NCBI RefSeq assembly: GCF_030053775.1 | Contig: NZ_CP125669.1 | Location: forward strand, 558,001-622,000 | Direction: 5' to 3' | Source of the DNA: Acinetobacter corruptisaponis | GTDB taxonomy: Bacteria > Pseudomonadota > Gammaproteobacteria > Pseudomonadales > Moraxellaceae | Length of the DNA: 64,000 bases | Part shown: positions 37,079-45,536 of the stretch, in pieces | How the letters are laid out: each line of letters opens with the position of its first letter | Position numbering within the stretch: the first letter of the stretch is position 1 | The notes under the pieces: model-generated | What the model was told of the DNA's origin: nothing | The model's database searches: none | Seen by the model: the letters and a program-made list of their open reading frames with translations, nothing else | Position numbers and translations under genes: made by a program

Positions 37079-37714
37079 ATGTCTGAGCAAATATTCATTC
37101 AGGGTCCTGTTGGTCAAATCGAAATGTTTGTTGATCAACCCAAAGGTGAAATTACAGGTTTTGCGGTGGTGTGCCATCCTCATCCCTTACAAGGTGGCAC
37201 ACCACATCACAAGGTTCCTGTGTTGCTGGCACAGATTTTCAATGAAATGGGCTGTGTGGTCTATCGCCCAAGTTTTCGTGGTTTGGGTGGCAGTGAGGGT
37301 GTGCATGATCAGGGTCATGGTGAAACGGATGATATTCTGGCAGTGATTGAATATGCCCGTGAAAAACATGTGGGTTTAACTTTTTATGCAGGTGGCTTTA
37401 GTTTTGGTTCACATGTACTGGCAAAATGTCAGGCACAACTCAGCGAAGAGCATCGTCCAAAACAACTGGTTTTATGTGGATTGCCTACAGGTTCAGTGGT
37501 CGAATTGCGTCATTACACCACTCCAGCGATTGAGGGTGATATTTTATTTGTCCATGGAGAACAGGATGATATTACCCTGCTCTCTGACATGATCGCATGG
37601 GCAAAGCCACAAAAGCATCCGATTACTATTTTGCCAGGTGCCAACCACTTTTTTACAGGTTATTTAAAACAGCTCAAACAAGTGATTGCCCGCTTCCTCA
37701 ATGTGTCGATTTAA
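37079..37714 (+). CDS. Alpha/beta hydrolase
   Basis: The 211-residue protein has the oxyanion segment VVCHPHPLQGG near residue 31, the nucleophile elbow GGFSFGSHV (GxSxG) near residue 102 and a C-terminal His in PGANHFFTG. The acid is probably in VHGEQDDITL. Such small hydrolases are conserved in proteobacteria without a fixed substrate. It is a single gene. Confidence 0.85.
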   Translation: MSEQIFIQGPVGQIEMFVDQPKGEITGFAVVCHPHPLQGGTPHHKVPVLLAQIFNEMGCVVYRPSFRGLGGSEGVHDQGHGETDDILAVIEYAREKHVGLTFYAGGFSFGSHVLAKCQAQLSEEHRPKQLVLCGLPTGSVVELRHYTTPAIEGDILFVHGEQDDITLLSDMIAWAKPQKHPITILPGANHFFTGYLKQLKQVIARFLNVSI

Positions 37715-37795
37715 CAACAAATCTAACAAAAATTACGTCTTTTAGGCCTGATGTCTGTTATATCACTAGCGATAAATAGGCATTAGGGTTCTTTG

Positions 37796-38845
37796 ATGAA
37801 ATTAAATAAAAAACAGGGGCTTTTTTTAAAACATACCATTGAGTACTGGCAGCAGCAAGGCACTATTACGCCTGAGGTTGCCAATAATCTCAAAGACAGT
37901 TTTTCGATTCGTTCCTTTGACTGGGAACGGCTAGCAAAGTATTCATTCTGGATTTCGATGATCTGTGCGGTGATTGCCATTGCAGCGATTACCCTTGATG
38001 AGTTTTTGATGAATCTGATCGAGAAAATCTTTGTAGATTCAAAGCTCATTCCTTGTCTTATTTTTGCTGTCGTAGCGGCTGCTTTTTATCTAATTGCATA
38101 TCGTCGACGTAAAACAAAACCTTTACATCAATTTAGTAATGAAGCGATTATTTTTGGCGGTGTGCTTTCTACGGCTGTTGCAGTGGCTTATTTTGGGCAA
38201 GCAATTGATACAGGGAGTGGGCATTTTTCATTGTTATTTCTGCTTTCAACCCTCATTTATGCTGCACTCGCCTTTTGGTTTCCATCCAAATTGATCTGGG
38301 TATTTTCCCTGCTTTCGCTCGGCTCATGGTTTGGTGCAGAGACAGGCTATATGTCAGGTTGGGGAGCTTATTATTTAGGCATGAATTATCCATTACGCTT
38401 TGTCTTATTTGGTGGCGTACTGATTGGTTTAAGCTGGCTATTTAAACGTCATGTACGGTTTTTAGATTTTGCGCATTCTACCTATGTGATGGGCTTGTTA
38501 TACCTGTTTATTGCCTTATGGATTCTGTCGATCTTTGGCAATTATGGCGACCTGAATAGCTGGTACAACGTCAAACAATATGAGCTACTGCATTGGGGAA
38601 TTTTATTTGCGTTTGTGGCCATCATTGCAATTGTCTATGGTTTAAAACACGATGATGCAACCTCACGGGGTTTTGGTATCACCTTTCTATTTCTTAATCT
38701 CTATACCAAGTATTTTGAATTCTTCTGGAATGGTATGCATAAAGCCATTTTCTTTATCTTGCTGGCCGTGTCTTTCTGGTGGATTGGACAACATGCAGAA
38801 AAACTGTGGAATCTGGAATTTTTAACACATGAAACCAAGAAATAG
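37796..38845 (+). CDS. DUF2157 multi-spanning membrane protein
   Basis: The 349-residue protein has a soluble N-terminal segment (about residues 1-45, with YWQQQGTITPEVANNLKDSF) typical of DUF2157, followed by about nine or ten membrane helices. Function is unknown. ATG 37796 is used; the frame extends one TTG codon earlier. A weak dyad (taatagttc ... gagctatta, 38946-38970) after the gene could be a terminator. Confidence 0.8.
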   Translation: MKLNKKQGLFLKHTIEYWQQQGTITPEVANNLKDSFSIRSFDWERLAKYSFWISMICAVIAIAAITLDEFLMNLIEKIFVDSKLIPCLIFAVVAAAFYLIAYRRRKTKPLHQFSNEAIIFGGVLSTAVAVAYFGQAIDTGSGHFSLLFLLSTLIYAALAFWFPSKLIWVFSLLSLGSWFGAETGYMSGWGAYYLGMNYPLRFVLFGGVLIGLSWLFKRHVRFLDFAHSTYVMGLLYLFIALWILSIFGNYGDLNSWYNVKQYELLHWGILFAFVAIIAIVYGLKHDDATSRGFGITFLFLNLYTKYFEFFWNGMHKAIFFILLAVSFWWIGQHAEKLWNLEFLTHETKK

Positions 38846-38998
38846 AGAGCTAAAATTAAATAAGATATTGATTATATATACATTTATCTATTAAATTTTC
38901 TATATTTTCAAGTTTCATGGTTTATATGTGACACTTTAAATCAATTAATAGTTCTTATATGAGCTATTAATTGGTTTTCGGCTTAACTCGAATAGTGT

Positions 38999-40603
38999 TT
39001 AATTTAAATCTGCCCAACTTAACCCAAACTTTGCCAAATACTTTTTCACTCGGTCACTGTCATTGGTGGTATTGCGCTGCTGGCGAGAAGCAGCAAAAAG
39101 CTGTCGCCCTGCATCTGCCATGGATTTGGCATGTTCACAAACTTTCAGTACACCACGCAGTTGAATCTGGTCAAACTCATCCATATCGGCAATCTGGGAC
39201 TGATCAAAATATTTATCTAAAATATCATTTTCTTGTCGTGAGTGAGATTCCCCCTGAATCGACCAAAGCTGTTTTAAACGCTGGATCTCCTTTTCCACTG
39301 TTTCTGTTCGGATTAACTCCCCTTGAGACAAGGTCGCCAAACGTGTGACACTGGCCGTTAAATCACGAAAATTCCCTTGCCACGATGCCTCTTTAGACTT
39401 GACAAATTTTAAGTACACATCCAAGGCATCACGCTGGAAACGCAATTGACGCTGATGATTTGCGGCAAAACGTTGCAATTCAAACTCGATATTTGGAGCA
39501 ATATCCTCAATACGATCTTTTAAATTGGGCAAGAAAAATGTCCATGTATTCAGCCGTGCCCATAAATCTTCTCGGAAACGTCCTGCCTGTACCTCCTGAC
39601 GCAAGTCCCGATTTGTTCCTGCAATCAACTGAAAATCAGCCTGAACCTCTTTATCACTCCCCACTGGAAAAAAGGATTTATCTTCCAGAGCTTTCAACAA
39701 CATCGCCTGTTCATCCAGCCCCAATTCACCAATTTCATCCAAAAATAAAATGCCTTGATCTGCACTTTTCAGTAAACCTGAACGGGAAGCGGCTGCACCT
39801 GTAAATGCCCCCTTGATATGACCAAACAGGCTCGACATGGCACTGTCACCCCGTAAAGTTGCACAGTTCACATCAATAAAACGTCCACTCAAATGAAACT
39901 TTTCTTTCTTGAGCTGAAAAATCTGTTTGGCTAAATGTGATTTCCCCACACCTGTTGCCCCCATAATTAAAATGGGTGCACTGGAACGAGTGGCAACCAG
40001 TTCAACTTCGGTAATCAGTTGATTAAATGCAGGATTATAGGTAGAAATATTGGCCTTGAGTTGTTGCCAGTTTTGTTGTTGTTCATCAGCAAAACGTTGT
40101 TTTAATACATCATAACGAGATAAATCCAGATCAATAATGCGGTACTCACCCTCTGGTGTTTTATTTTGATTAGGCGAACTCTGAATCAGTTTGGCAGGTA
40201 AATAATTGGCATCCACCAATAGATACCAACAAATTTGGGCGACGTGTGTTCCAGTCGTGATATGTAAAAGATAATTATTTTTTTCAGTGTCAAAGACATA
40301 GGATTTTACAAAATCATAGAGTGCACCATAGACCTCGGCAAAATCCCACGGATCACGGATACTGATTTTGTGTCCTGAAACGATGGTTTGTGGAGAAAGC
40401 TCCTGAGCATCCTCAGCTATAAATTTAACCAGATTATGATGTTGGCGATCGTGTAATAAGATCAGTTCATCTACAATTAAATCTTCATGCATCAATAAGC
40501 TCATTGTTGGACGCCAACGTTGCCAGCGATCTGGACGTTTTCCTTGATCTAAAGTTGAACCAACAAAGCCAATCACAACGGTTTTTTTTACATTCGCCAT
40601 CAT
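38999..40603 (-). CDS. rtcR: RtcR, sigma54-dependent activator of the RNA-repair operon (CARF-AAA+)
   Basis: The 534-residue protein has an N-terminal CARF-like Rossmann domain (VVIGFVGSTLDQGKRPDRW, then HITTGTHVAQICWYLL near residue 115). The AAA+ domain follows with Walker A (GATGVGKSHLAKQIF), the sigma54-contacting loop GAFTGA (GHIKGAFTGAAASRSG), Walker B (GILFLDEIGEL) and RFREDLWARLNTW. The C-terminal DNA-binding part is short. RtcR senses RNA with 2',3'-cyclic phosphate ends or related ligands and activates rtcBA. Unusually it is not next to rtcB: rnz and a small membrane gene intervene. Confidence 0.95.
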   Translation of the reverse strand: MMANVKKTVVIGFVGSTLDQGKRPDRWQRWRPTMSLLMHEDLIVDELILLHDRQHHNLVKFIAEDAQELSPQTIVSGHKISIRDPWDFAEVYGALYDFVKSYVFDTEKNNYLLHITTGTHVAQICWYLLVDANYLPAKLIQSSPNQNKTPEGEYRIIDLDLSRYDVLKQRFADEQQQNWQQLKANISTYNPAFNQLITEVELVATRSSAPILIMGATGVGKSHLAKQIFQLKKEKFHLSGRFIDVNCATLRGDSAMSSLFGHIKGAFTGAAASRSGLLKSADQGILFLDEIGELGLDEQAMLLKALEDKSFFPVGSDKEVQADFQLIAGTNRDLRQEVQAGRFREDLWARLNTWTFFLPNLKDRIEDIAPNIEFELQRFAANHQRQLRFQRDALDVYLKFVKSKEASWQGNFRDLTASVTRLATLSQGELIRTETVEKEIQRLKQLWSIQGESHSRQENDILDKYFDQSQIADMDEFDQIQLRGVLKVCEHAKSMADAGRQLFAASRQQRNTTNDSDRVKKYLAKFGLSWADLN

Positions 40604-40667
40604 TTCTATAAAATTTTATAACTGTCTATCATATACAATACGTATTTAACCGAAAAATTCCAATAAT

Positions 40668-41630
40668 ATGCTGCATTTTACTTTTTTAGGCACATCATCA
40701 GGTGTCCCAACACTGACACGCAATGTTTCTGCCCTAGCCATACGAAACAGCAAGAATAAAGACTGGATTCTCGTTGACGCAGGCGAAGCCACACAGCATC
40801 GTATTCAGCGAACCAAACTTTCTTTACAAAATCTGGTTGCCATCTGCATTACCCATGTACATGGAGATCATTGTTATGGCTTGATTGGCTTATTGGCAAG
40901 TGCGGGTATGAATAGACGTGCTGAGCCATTAACCATTATCGCACCCAAAGAAATTCAGCAGTGGGTTGAAACCACTGCTCGACTAACTGATTTATATTTA
41001 CCCTATCCATTAAAATTTATTGATGTCCATAATGCAATTCACCCCCAACACATTACGGATGAGCTTTCCATTCAAGCCCACTCACTGAGCCATCGTGTGC
41101 CAAGTTTTGCCTTTAGTATTATTGCGCAATACACCCATCAAAAATTAGACATTCAGGCGCTCACACAGCTTGGCGTTCCCAAAGGCCAAGCTTGGGGAGA
41201 TTTAAAGCAAGGTAAAAACATTGAATTTAATGGGAATATTCTAAAGTCAGCAGATTATTTGCAGACGCATACTCAACAGGTTCATGCCATTGTCGGTGGT
41301 GATAATGACCAACCAGAGTTATTGACCCAAGCCTGCCAGACTGCACAGCTCTTGATCCATGAATCGACCTATACACAAACAACCTTGGATAGAGTCGGCA
41401 AAAGTCCAATGCACAGCTCTGCCAAAATGGTGGCTGAATTTGCTCAACAGCAACATTTAAGCAGCTTAATCCTGACCCATTTTAGTCCTCGACATCAGGA
41501 TCATGCTGGACAACAGGCAATTGCTGATGAAGTGAGTGAATTTTATAAAGGCAATTTCTATTTAGCCAATGATTTTGACCAATTCACACTGGATACAACA
41601 GGACAACTGAGTAAAGTAAATTTGAAATAA
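40668..41630 (+). CDS. rnz: Ribonuclease Z (tRNA 3' endonuclease)
   Basis: RNase Z cuts the 3' trailer of tRNA precursors lacking encoded CCA. The 320-residue metallo-beta-lactamase protein has FLGTSSGVPTLTRN, the zinc motif ITHVHGDHCYG near residue 62, GDNDQPELLTQACQTAQLLI, HESTY and LILTHFSPRH. It is divergent from rtcR, with 64 bases between. That links it to the RNA-repair locus by position, although rnz is also a stand-alone housekeeping gene. Confidence 0.92.
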   Translation: MLHFTFLGTSSGVPTLTRNVSALAIRNSKNKDWILVDAGEATQHRIQRTKLSLQNLVAICITHVHGDHCYGLIGLLASAGMNRRAEPLTIIAPKEIQQWVETTARLTDLYLPYPLKFIDVHNAIHPQHITDELSIQAHSLSHRVPSFAFSIIAQYTHQKLDIQALTQLGVPKGQAWGDLKQGKNIEFNGNILKSADYLQTHTQQVHAIVGGDNDQPELLTQACQTAQLLIHESTYTQTTLDRVGKSPMHSSAKMVAEFAQQQHLSSLILTHFSPRHQDHAGQQAIADEVSEFYKGNFYLANDFDQFTLDTTGQLSKVNLK

Positions 41631-41649
41631 ATGAGATATAACGTTTTAA

Positions 41650-41937
41650 TTAAGGAATATCTGGGGATAAAAAGTCAAATATTCCTCGCAACAAGCGAAA
41701 TGGTAAAGTGATGATCCAGTAAATGATCTCTACAGGAAAATCAATTATATCCAGCCAATCCCAACCATTATCTCGATGATGATTTTTTCGTTTAGGCTTA
41801 ATCCAATACGCCAATAAAAAACACGCCAGACTGAATGCAAACAGTATCCAATCAAAACTAGCAAGCAAGCATTGGACAAAAAACACCACACCTGCCACAA
41901 ATAATAGAATTGAAAAAAGATAACGAAGAAAAATCAT
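41650..41937 (-). CDS. Small membrane protein of unknown function
   Basis: The 95-residue protein has two N-terminal membrane helices (about 5-22 and 27-44), a basic turn (KPKRKNHHRDNG), and a third hydrophobic or amphipathic stretch (IIDFPVEIIYWIITLPFRLL). It resembles the short phage-shock or DUF-type membrane proteins, but I cannot name a family. It points away from rtcB and lies between rnz and the rtcB promoter. Confidence 0.6.
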   Translation of the reverse strand: MIFLRYLFSILLFVAGVVFFVQCLLASFDWILFAFSLACFLLAYWIKPKRKNHHRDNGWDWLDIIDFPVEIIYWIITLPFRLLRGIFDFLSPDIP

Positions 41938-42182
41938 CGTAGAGACGTATCCTATTGTCTTAACATAATTTATACCATGTTTTATTGCGGAATAACGCTA
42001 TTTTCACAGCTATAATACGCAATCCAACTCATTACAAAAAATATAATTAAAGATATAAATATATTTATTTTTATATTTAAAAAATCACACCAATCAAAAC
42101 AACATAAAAAATAGACATTTAAAATTCTTTTAATTATTTAAAATCAATATCTTGAAAAATAAAAACATGCCATATAAAAAAC
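41938..42182. other. A+T-rich region upstream of the rtcB promoter; candidate activator site
   Basis: No gene is visible. An inverted repeat attgcg (41984-41989) / cgcaat (42018-42023) lies 160-200 bases upstream of the -24 element, a normal distance for a sigma54 activator site, so it is a candidate RtcR site. The A-rich tract between could bend or take IHF. It also holds the promoter of the minus-strand 95-aa gene. Confidence 0.35.
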
Positions 42183-42198
42183 TGGCACGATGCCTGCA
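42183..42198 (+). promoter_or_regulatory. Sigma54 (-24/-12) promoter of the rtc operon
   Basis: TGGCACG-atgc-CTGCA matches the sigma54 consensus TGGCACG-N4-TTGCA in 11 of 12 fixed positions. The invariant GG (42184-42185) and GC (42196-42197) are 10 bases apart. Transcription should start near 42209, leaving a leader of about 78 bases before the rtcB ATG. Confidence 0.85.
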
Positions 42199-42286
42199 AT
42201 AGTATAATTACACAACATCACTGGGATATTGTGGATATCACCTGCCTGCAAACGCTTGGCAGGCAGGCTTTGAAAGGAAAATGAAA

Positions 42287-43555
42287 ATGTCTGTCATTGA
42301 AGAAATTAAGCAACAAGCTCAAGTTGAGCAAGCAAAACAACAACGCGCCTACCAAGTGCTGCAAAATGAAAAAAGTATGCCTGTAAAAATGTGGACCAAT
42401 GGTGTTGTCGTTGATGATAATTCTAAAAAACAATTGCTACAAACTGCCCAAATGCCATTTATTTATAAATGGATGGCAGTGATGCCCGATGTGCATTTTG
42501 GTTTAGGTGCAACCATTGGAAGTGTGATTCCAACCAAAGGTGCGATTATTCCTGCCGCTGTGGGTGTCGATATTGGTTGTGGAATGATGGCGACTCGTAC
42601 CAACCTGACTGCTTCTGATTTGCCTGATAATTTACATGCTTTGCGTACTGAACTGGAACGCTTGATTCCACATGGAATGACTAAACGTGGTCGAGATAAA
42701 GGTTCATGGGAAACACCACCTGAAATGGTCGATCAGGCTTGGGCAGGTTTAGTTGCGGATTTTGAATTGATTTGTGCCAAGCACCCTCGCCTTAAAAATA
42801 CCAATAACCGCAAACAATTGGGAACTTTAGGAACAGGCAACCACTTTGTTGAAATTTGTCTGGATGAGCATGATCACGTCTGGATTATGTTGCACTCAGG
42901 TTCTCGTGGTGTGGGTAATGCTATTGGGAATCACTTTATTGAACTTGCCCGTAAAGATATGCAAAAGCACTTTATTAATTTGCCAAATAAAGATTTAGCT
43001 TATCTGGTTGAGGGTACAGAACATTTTGATGATTACTGGTTTGCGGTGGGTTGGGCCCAACGTTTTGCTATGATGAACCGTGAAATCATGATGCAAGCTG
43101 CCATCAAGGCTTTGGCGACGATTATCCCAAAACCATTGAATGCCAAGCTTGAAGCCGTAAACTGCCACCATAATTATGTGCAAAAAGAACAGCATTATGG
43201 TGAAGAAGTGATGGTGACACGCAAAGGCGCTGTGAGTGCCAAGCTTGGACAATATGGGATTATTCCTGGATCAATGGGTGCGAAGTCTTTTATCGTGCGT
43301 GGCCTTGGAAATCAGGAATCATTCTGTTCATGTTCGCATGGCGCTGGACGGGTGATGAGCCGTGCCGAAGCCAAACGTCGCTTTACTGTAGAAGATCAGA
43401 TTGCGCAGACTGAAGGTGTGGAATGCCGTAAAGATGCTGCTGTGATTGATGAAATTCCATCGGCTTATAAACCGATTGAAGATGTGATGAAAGCACAGCA
43501 GGATTTGGTTGAAGTAGTGTATACCTTACGACAAGTGGTGTGTGTTAAGGGTTAA
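42287..43555 (+). CDS. rtcB: RNA-splicing ligase RtcB
   Basis: RtcB joins RNA 2',3'-cyclic phosphate or 3'-phosphate ends to 5'-OH ends using GTP and Mn2+. The product (about 422 residues) has MPDVHFGLGATIG, GVDIGCGMMATR (metal Cys), TLGTGNHFVEI, MLHSGSRGVGNAIG, VNCHHNYV and CSHGAGRVMSRAEAKR, where the His takes GMP. The AAGGA site is 8 bases from ATG 42287, so that codon is preferred to the ATG two codons earlier. It is the first gene of the sigma54-driven operon. Confidence 0.96.
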   Translation: MSVIEEIKQQAQVEQAKQQRAYQVLQNEKSMPVKMWTNGVVVDDNSKKQLLQTAQMPFIYKWMAVMPDVHFGLGATIGSVIPTKGAIIPAAVGVDIGCGMMATRTNLTASDLPDNLHALRTELERLIPHGMTKRGRDKGSWETPPEMVDQAWAGLVADFELICAKHPRLKNTNNRKQLGTLGTGNHFVEICLDEHDHVWIMLHSGSRGVGNAIGNHFIELARKDMQKHFINLPNKDLAYLVEGTEHFDDYWFAVGWAQRFAMMNREIMMQAAIKALATIIPKPLNAKLEAVNCHHNYVQKEQHYGEEVMVTRKGAVSAKLGQYGIIPGSMGAKSFIVRGLGNQESFCSCSHGAGRVMSRAEAKRRFTVEDQIAQTEGVECRKDAAVIDEIPSAYKPIEDVMKAQQDLVEVVYTLRQVVCVKG

Positions 43556-43600
43556 CTTCTAAGTTGTATAGTACATAAAATAAATCTCAGGAAAAATAAA

Positions 43601-44818
43601 ATGATGAATATATGTATTGAAGCTGTGGATTTAATATTAGATGCCATTTATTCAATTGGTGAGAGAAATGAACTGTTATCTCAATTTACTATTCGTGAAC
43701 CAAATAGTTCTATTTGGAGTCATGGAATAGGTACAGAAATTTATATTCGAAATCAGCAAGACTACTTAAAGGCATTAGTTTTTATTAAACAGAATGGTGC
43801 TTCATATTTAAGAAAACTCCCCATTTCTGAAATAAGAAATAAGGTTACTAAGTTTCTAACCAAAAACTTTTGGTTTATTCGAGAGGGAGAGTTTTCTCGT
43901 AATCCAAATATTTCTTACAAAATACAAATTCCTGTTGAAGCCAAGTTAAATTTAGCAAATGCTCTACTAAATTCTTCACTTTTCAAAGAAGATCTTAATA
44001 CGTTTTTGTATCCATTTAACTCAATCCAACTAGAAAATGACTTGATATTTGATAATTTTTTTATCATTAATAGTCAAAATCTTAGCTTCCAACATATGAA
44101 TATTGATGTCCGTTATTCAAATGAATTTGATTTTCTATACTACCCTAGTATTAGAAACGAAAATCAAAATAGAAAACGAGTATCAACTTGGATTGGAATT
44201 AAAGCTCCCACGGAAGAAATTTCAAGAAGAACTTTATACTCTATACTTGGTGCTATTTCTTTATTTGAAGAATCTAATAAAAGATACTGTTTCAATAGTT
44301 TATGTGAAGATTCAGGTTGTTCATATTTTTCTCATCAGAGCTCTTATACTTACAGACAAACTCAGGACTTAACCCCAAGTCTCTATTTCAAATTAAAAGT
44401 TAAAAATGAATTAGTAATCCAATTGGAACATCTATCTAGTCTTTTGAAATCAAATGATAAGACATCACAAAGAAGTATTTCAGCTTTAACGAGTTTTTAT
44501 AAAAGTTGGTTTGAAAAAGATGCTGAACAATATCGCACCTTTTGTTCTTGTATAGAGGCATTAATTGAAGATACCCGATCTAAAAGCTCTCAGAAATTTA
44601 GAGATTTATCCAAGTCCTACATACCTAAATTCTCTGAAACCCAATTAACTGATCTATTAAAAATTCGAGGCAATATTGTGCATGGGAAAGCACCTCATCT
44701 ATATGATAGTGAAAATTACGATTTCTATGTCGAAAAATATTTATCTGAACCTAGAAGTGATCTTTTAGAAATTGTTGAGAAAGTTCTTAAAACACATATT
44801 TTCCAAATTCAAGGATAA
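43601..44818 (+). CDS. Putative HEPN-domain ribonuclease inserted in the rtc operon
   Basis: The 405-residue protein has no close match that I recognise. Its last ~120 residues look like a HEPN domain of the Apea-like type: a helix FCSCIEALIEDTRSKSSQKF, then LLKIRGNIVHGKAPHLY. The latter contains R356-x4-H361, the HEPN RNase catalytic motif. The N-terminal ~280 residues are strand-rich with Cys residues (FNSLCEDSGCSYFSHQ) and could be a sensor or binding domain. An AGGA site precedes ATG 43601. It starts 45 bases after rtcB and ends 3 bases before the next gene, whose ribosome binding site overlaps its stop. The coding sequence is clearly more A+T-rich than rtcB and rtcA, suggesting later acquisition. 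The HEPN call is inferred by eye. Confidence 0.7.
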   Translation: MMNICIEAVDLILDAIYSIGERNELLSQFTIREPNSSIWSHGIGTEIYIRNQQDYLKALVFIKQNGASYLRKLPISEIRNKVTKFLTKNFWFIREGEFSRNPNISYKIQIPVEAKLNLANALLNSSLFKEDLNTFLYPFNSIQLENDLIFDNFFIINSQNLSFQHMNIDVRYSNEFDFLYYPSIRNENQNRKRVSTWIGIKAPTEEISRRTLYSILGAISLFEESNKRYCFNSLCEDSGCSYFSHQSSYTYRQTQDLTPSLYFKLKVKNELVIQLEHLSSLLKSNDKTSQRSISALTSFYKSWFEKDAEQYRTFCSCIEALIEDTRSKSSQKFRDLSKSYIPKFSETQLTDLLKIRGNIVHGKAPHLYDSENYDFYVEKYLSEPRSDLLEIVEKVLKTHIFQIQG

Positions 44819-44821
44819 ACC

Positions 44822-45280
44822 ATGAAAATCGCAGAAGCACTCTTACTGCGAAGCGATCAACAAAAAAAGCTCGCTTCATTAAAACAACGGATCAACGCCA
44901 ATGTATTGGTACAGGATGGTGATGAACCAAGCGAAGATCCCAATGAATTGATCAAACAAGTATTTGCTTTAATTCAGGAAAGCAACCAATTGATTTGTCG
45001 TATCCATTTAACCAACGCACAGGCGAAACTAGATGATGGGAAGACATTGCTATCGCTACTGAGCTTACGGGATAATTATGCCGAACAGCATAAGATTCTC
45101 ATTGATGCGATTGCCAATACTCATCGCGAACCTGATCGTTATAGTGCACGGGAAATTAAATGGCAAAAAGTCATTCCTGTTTCAAGTTTGCAAAAACAGG
45201 CGGATGATATTAGTGCCAAAATACGTGACCTCAATATTAAGATTCAGGCTGCAAATTGGCAGATTGATTTAGTCGAATAG
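44822..45280 (+). CDS. DIP1984-family protein (septicolysin-like)
   Basis: The 152-residue, mostly helical protein starts MKIAEALLLRSDQQKKLASL and has NANVLVQDGDEPSEDPNEL and a C-terminal coiled-coil-like region (DISAKIRDLNIKIQAANWQ). These are the marks of the DIP1984/septicolysin-like family, which has no settled function. Its AAGGA ribosome binding site overlaps the stop of the HEPN gene, so the two are translationally coupled. Its place in an RNA-repair operon suggests a role in RNA damage response, by inference only. Confidence 0.8.
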   Translation: MKIAEALLLRSDQQKKLASLKQRINANVLVQDGDEPSEDPNELIKQVFALIQESNQLICRIHLTNAQAKLDDGKTLLSLLSLRDNYAEQHKILIDAIANTHREPDRYSAREIKWQKVIPVSSLQKQADDISAKIRDLNIKIQAANWQIDLVE

Positions 45281-45536
45281 ACAACAGATTTTGTGAAGTC
45301 ATTTCACAATACCAGTTTGGACATACTGGGCGAGTACAAGATCCTGCTTTACTCCGATCTGAGGGATTGAAAATAATTCAGGCGGCTACGGCAGCATGTG
45401 AGCCGTGCATTGATTCACTCATCAGGCTCAGCACCATGCACCTTGCAATCCTTTGCCAAAAGCAAAGTGACACGTTACTTCGCATTACCATGTACTGACA
45501 GTATGTTCATTTAAATAGAAAACAAGGAAAATAGAA
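45281..45536 (+). ncRNA. Candidate structured RNA element between the DIP1984 gene and rtcA
   Basis: This 256-base gap is richer in G+C than typical gaps here and carries many possible stems: 45291-45297/45303-45309 (7 bp), 45312-45316/45325-45329 and 45332-45336/45350-45354. A long-range 8-bp stem 45362-45369/45446-45453 encloses two more helices (45383-45387/45401-45405 and 45406-45410/45436-45440). Another stem (gagcc/ggctc) is mutually exclusive with these. It has no obvious ORF and no tRNA cloverleaf. It could be a leader or an independent RNA such as a Y-RNA-like partner, but no Ro/Rsr gene is nearby. Confidence 0.4.

Noticed and set aside
45400..45435. Minus-strand ctgatgag...gaa stretch resembling a hammerhead ribozyme core
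   Set aside because: The stem II and the second conserved core segment are missing, so the match is too short to be meaningful.
45281..45536. Possible tRNA or tRNA-like gene between the DIP1984 gene and rtcA
   Set aside because: I find no T-loop (TTCRANNC) or acceptor/anticodon arms in the right places on either strand; only generic stems are present.
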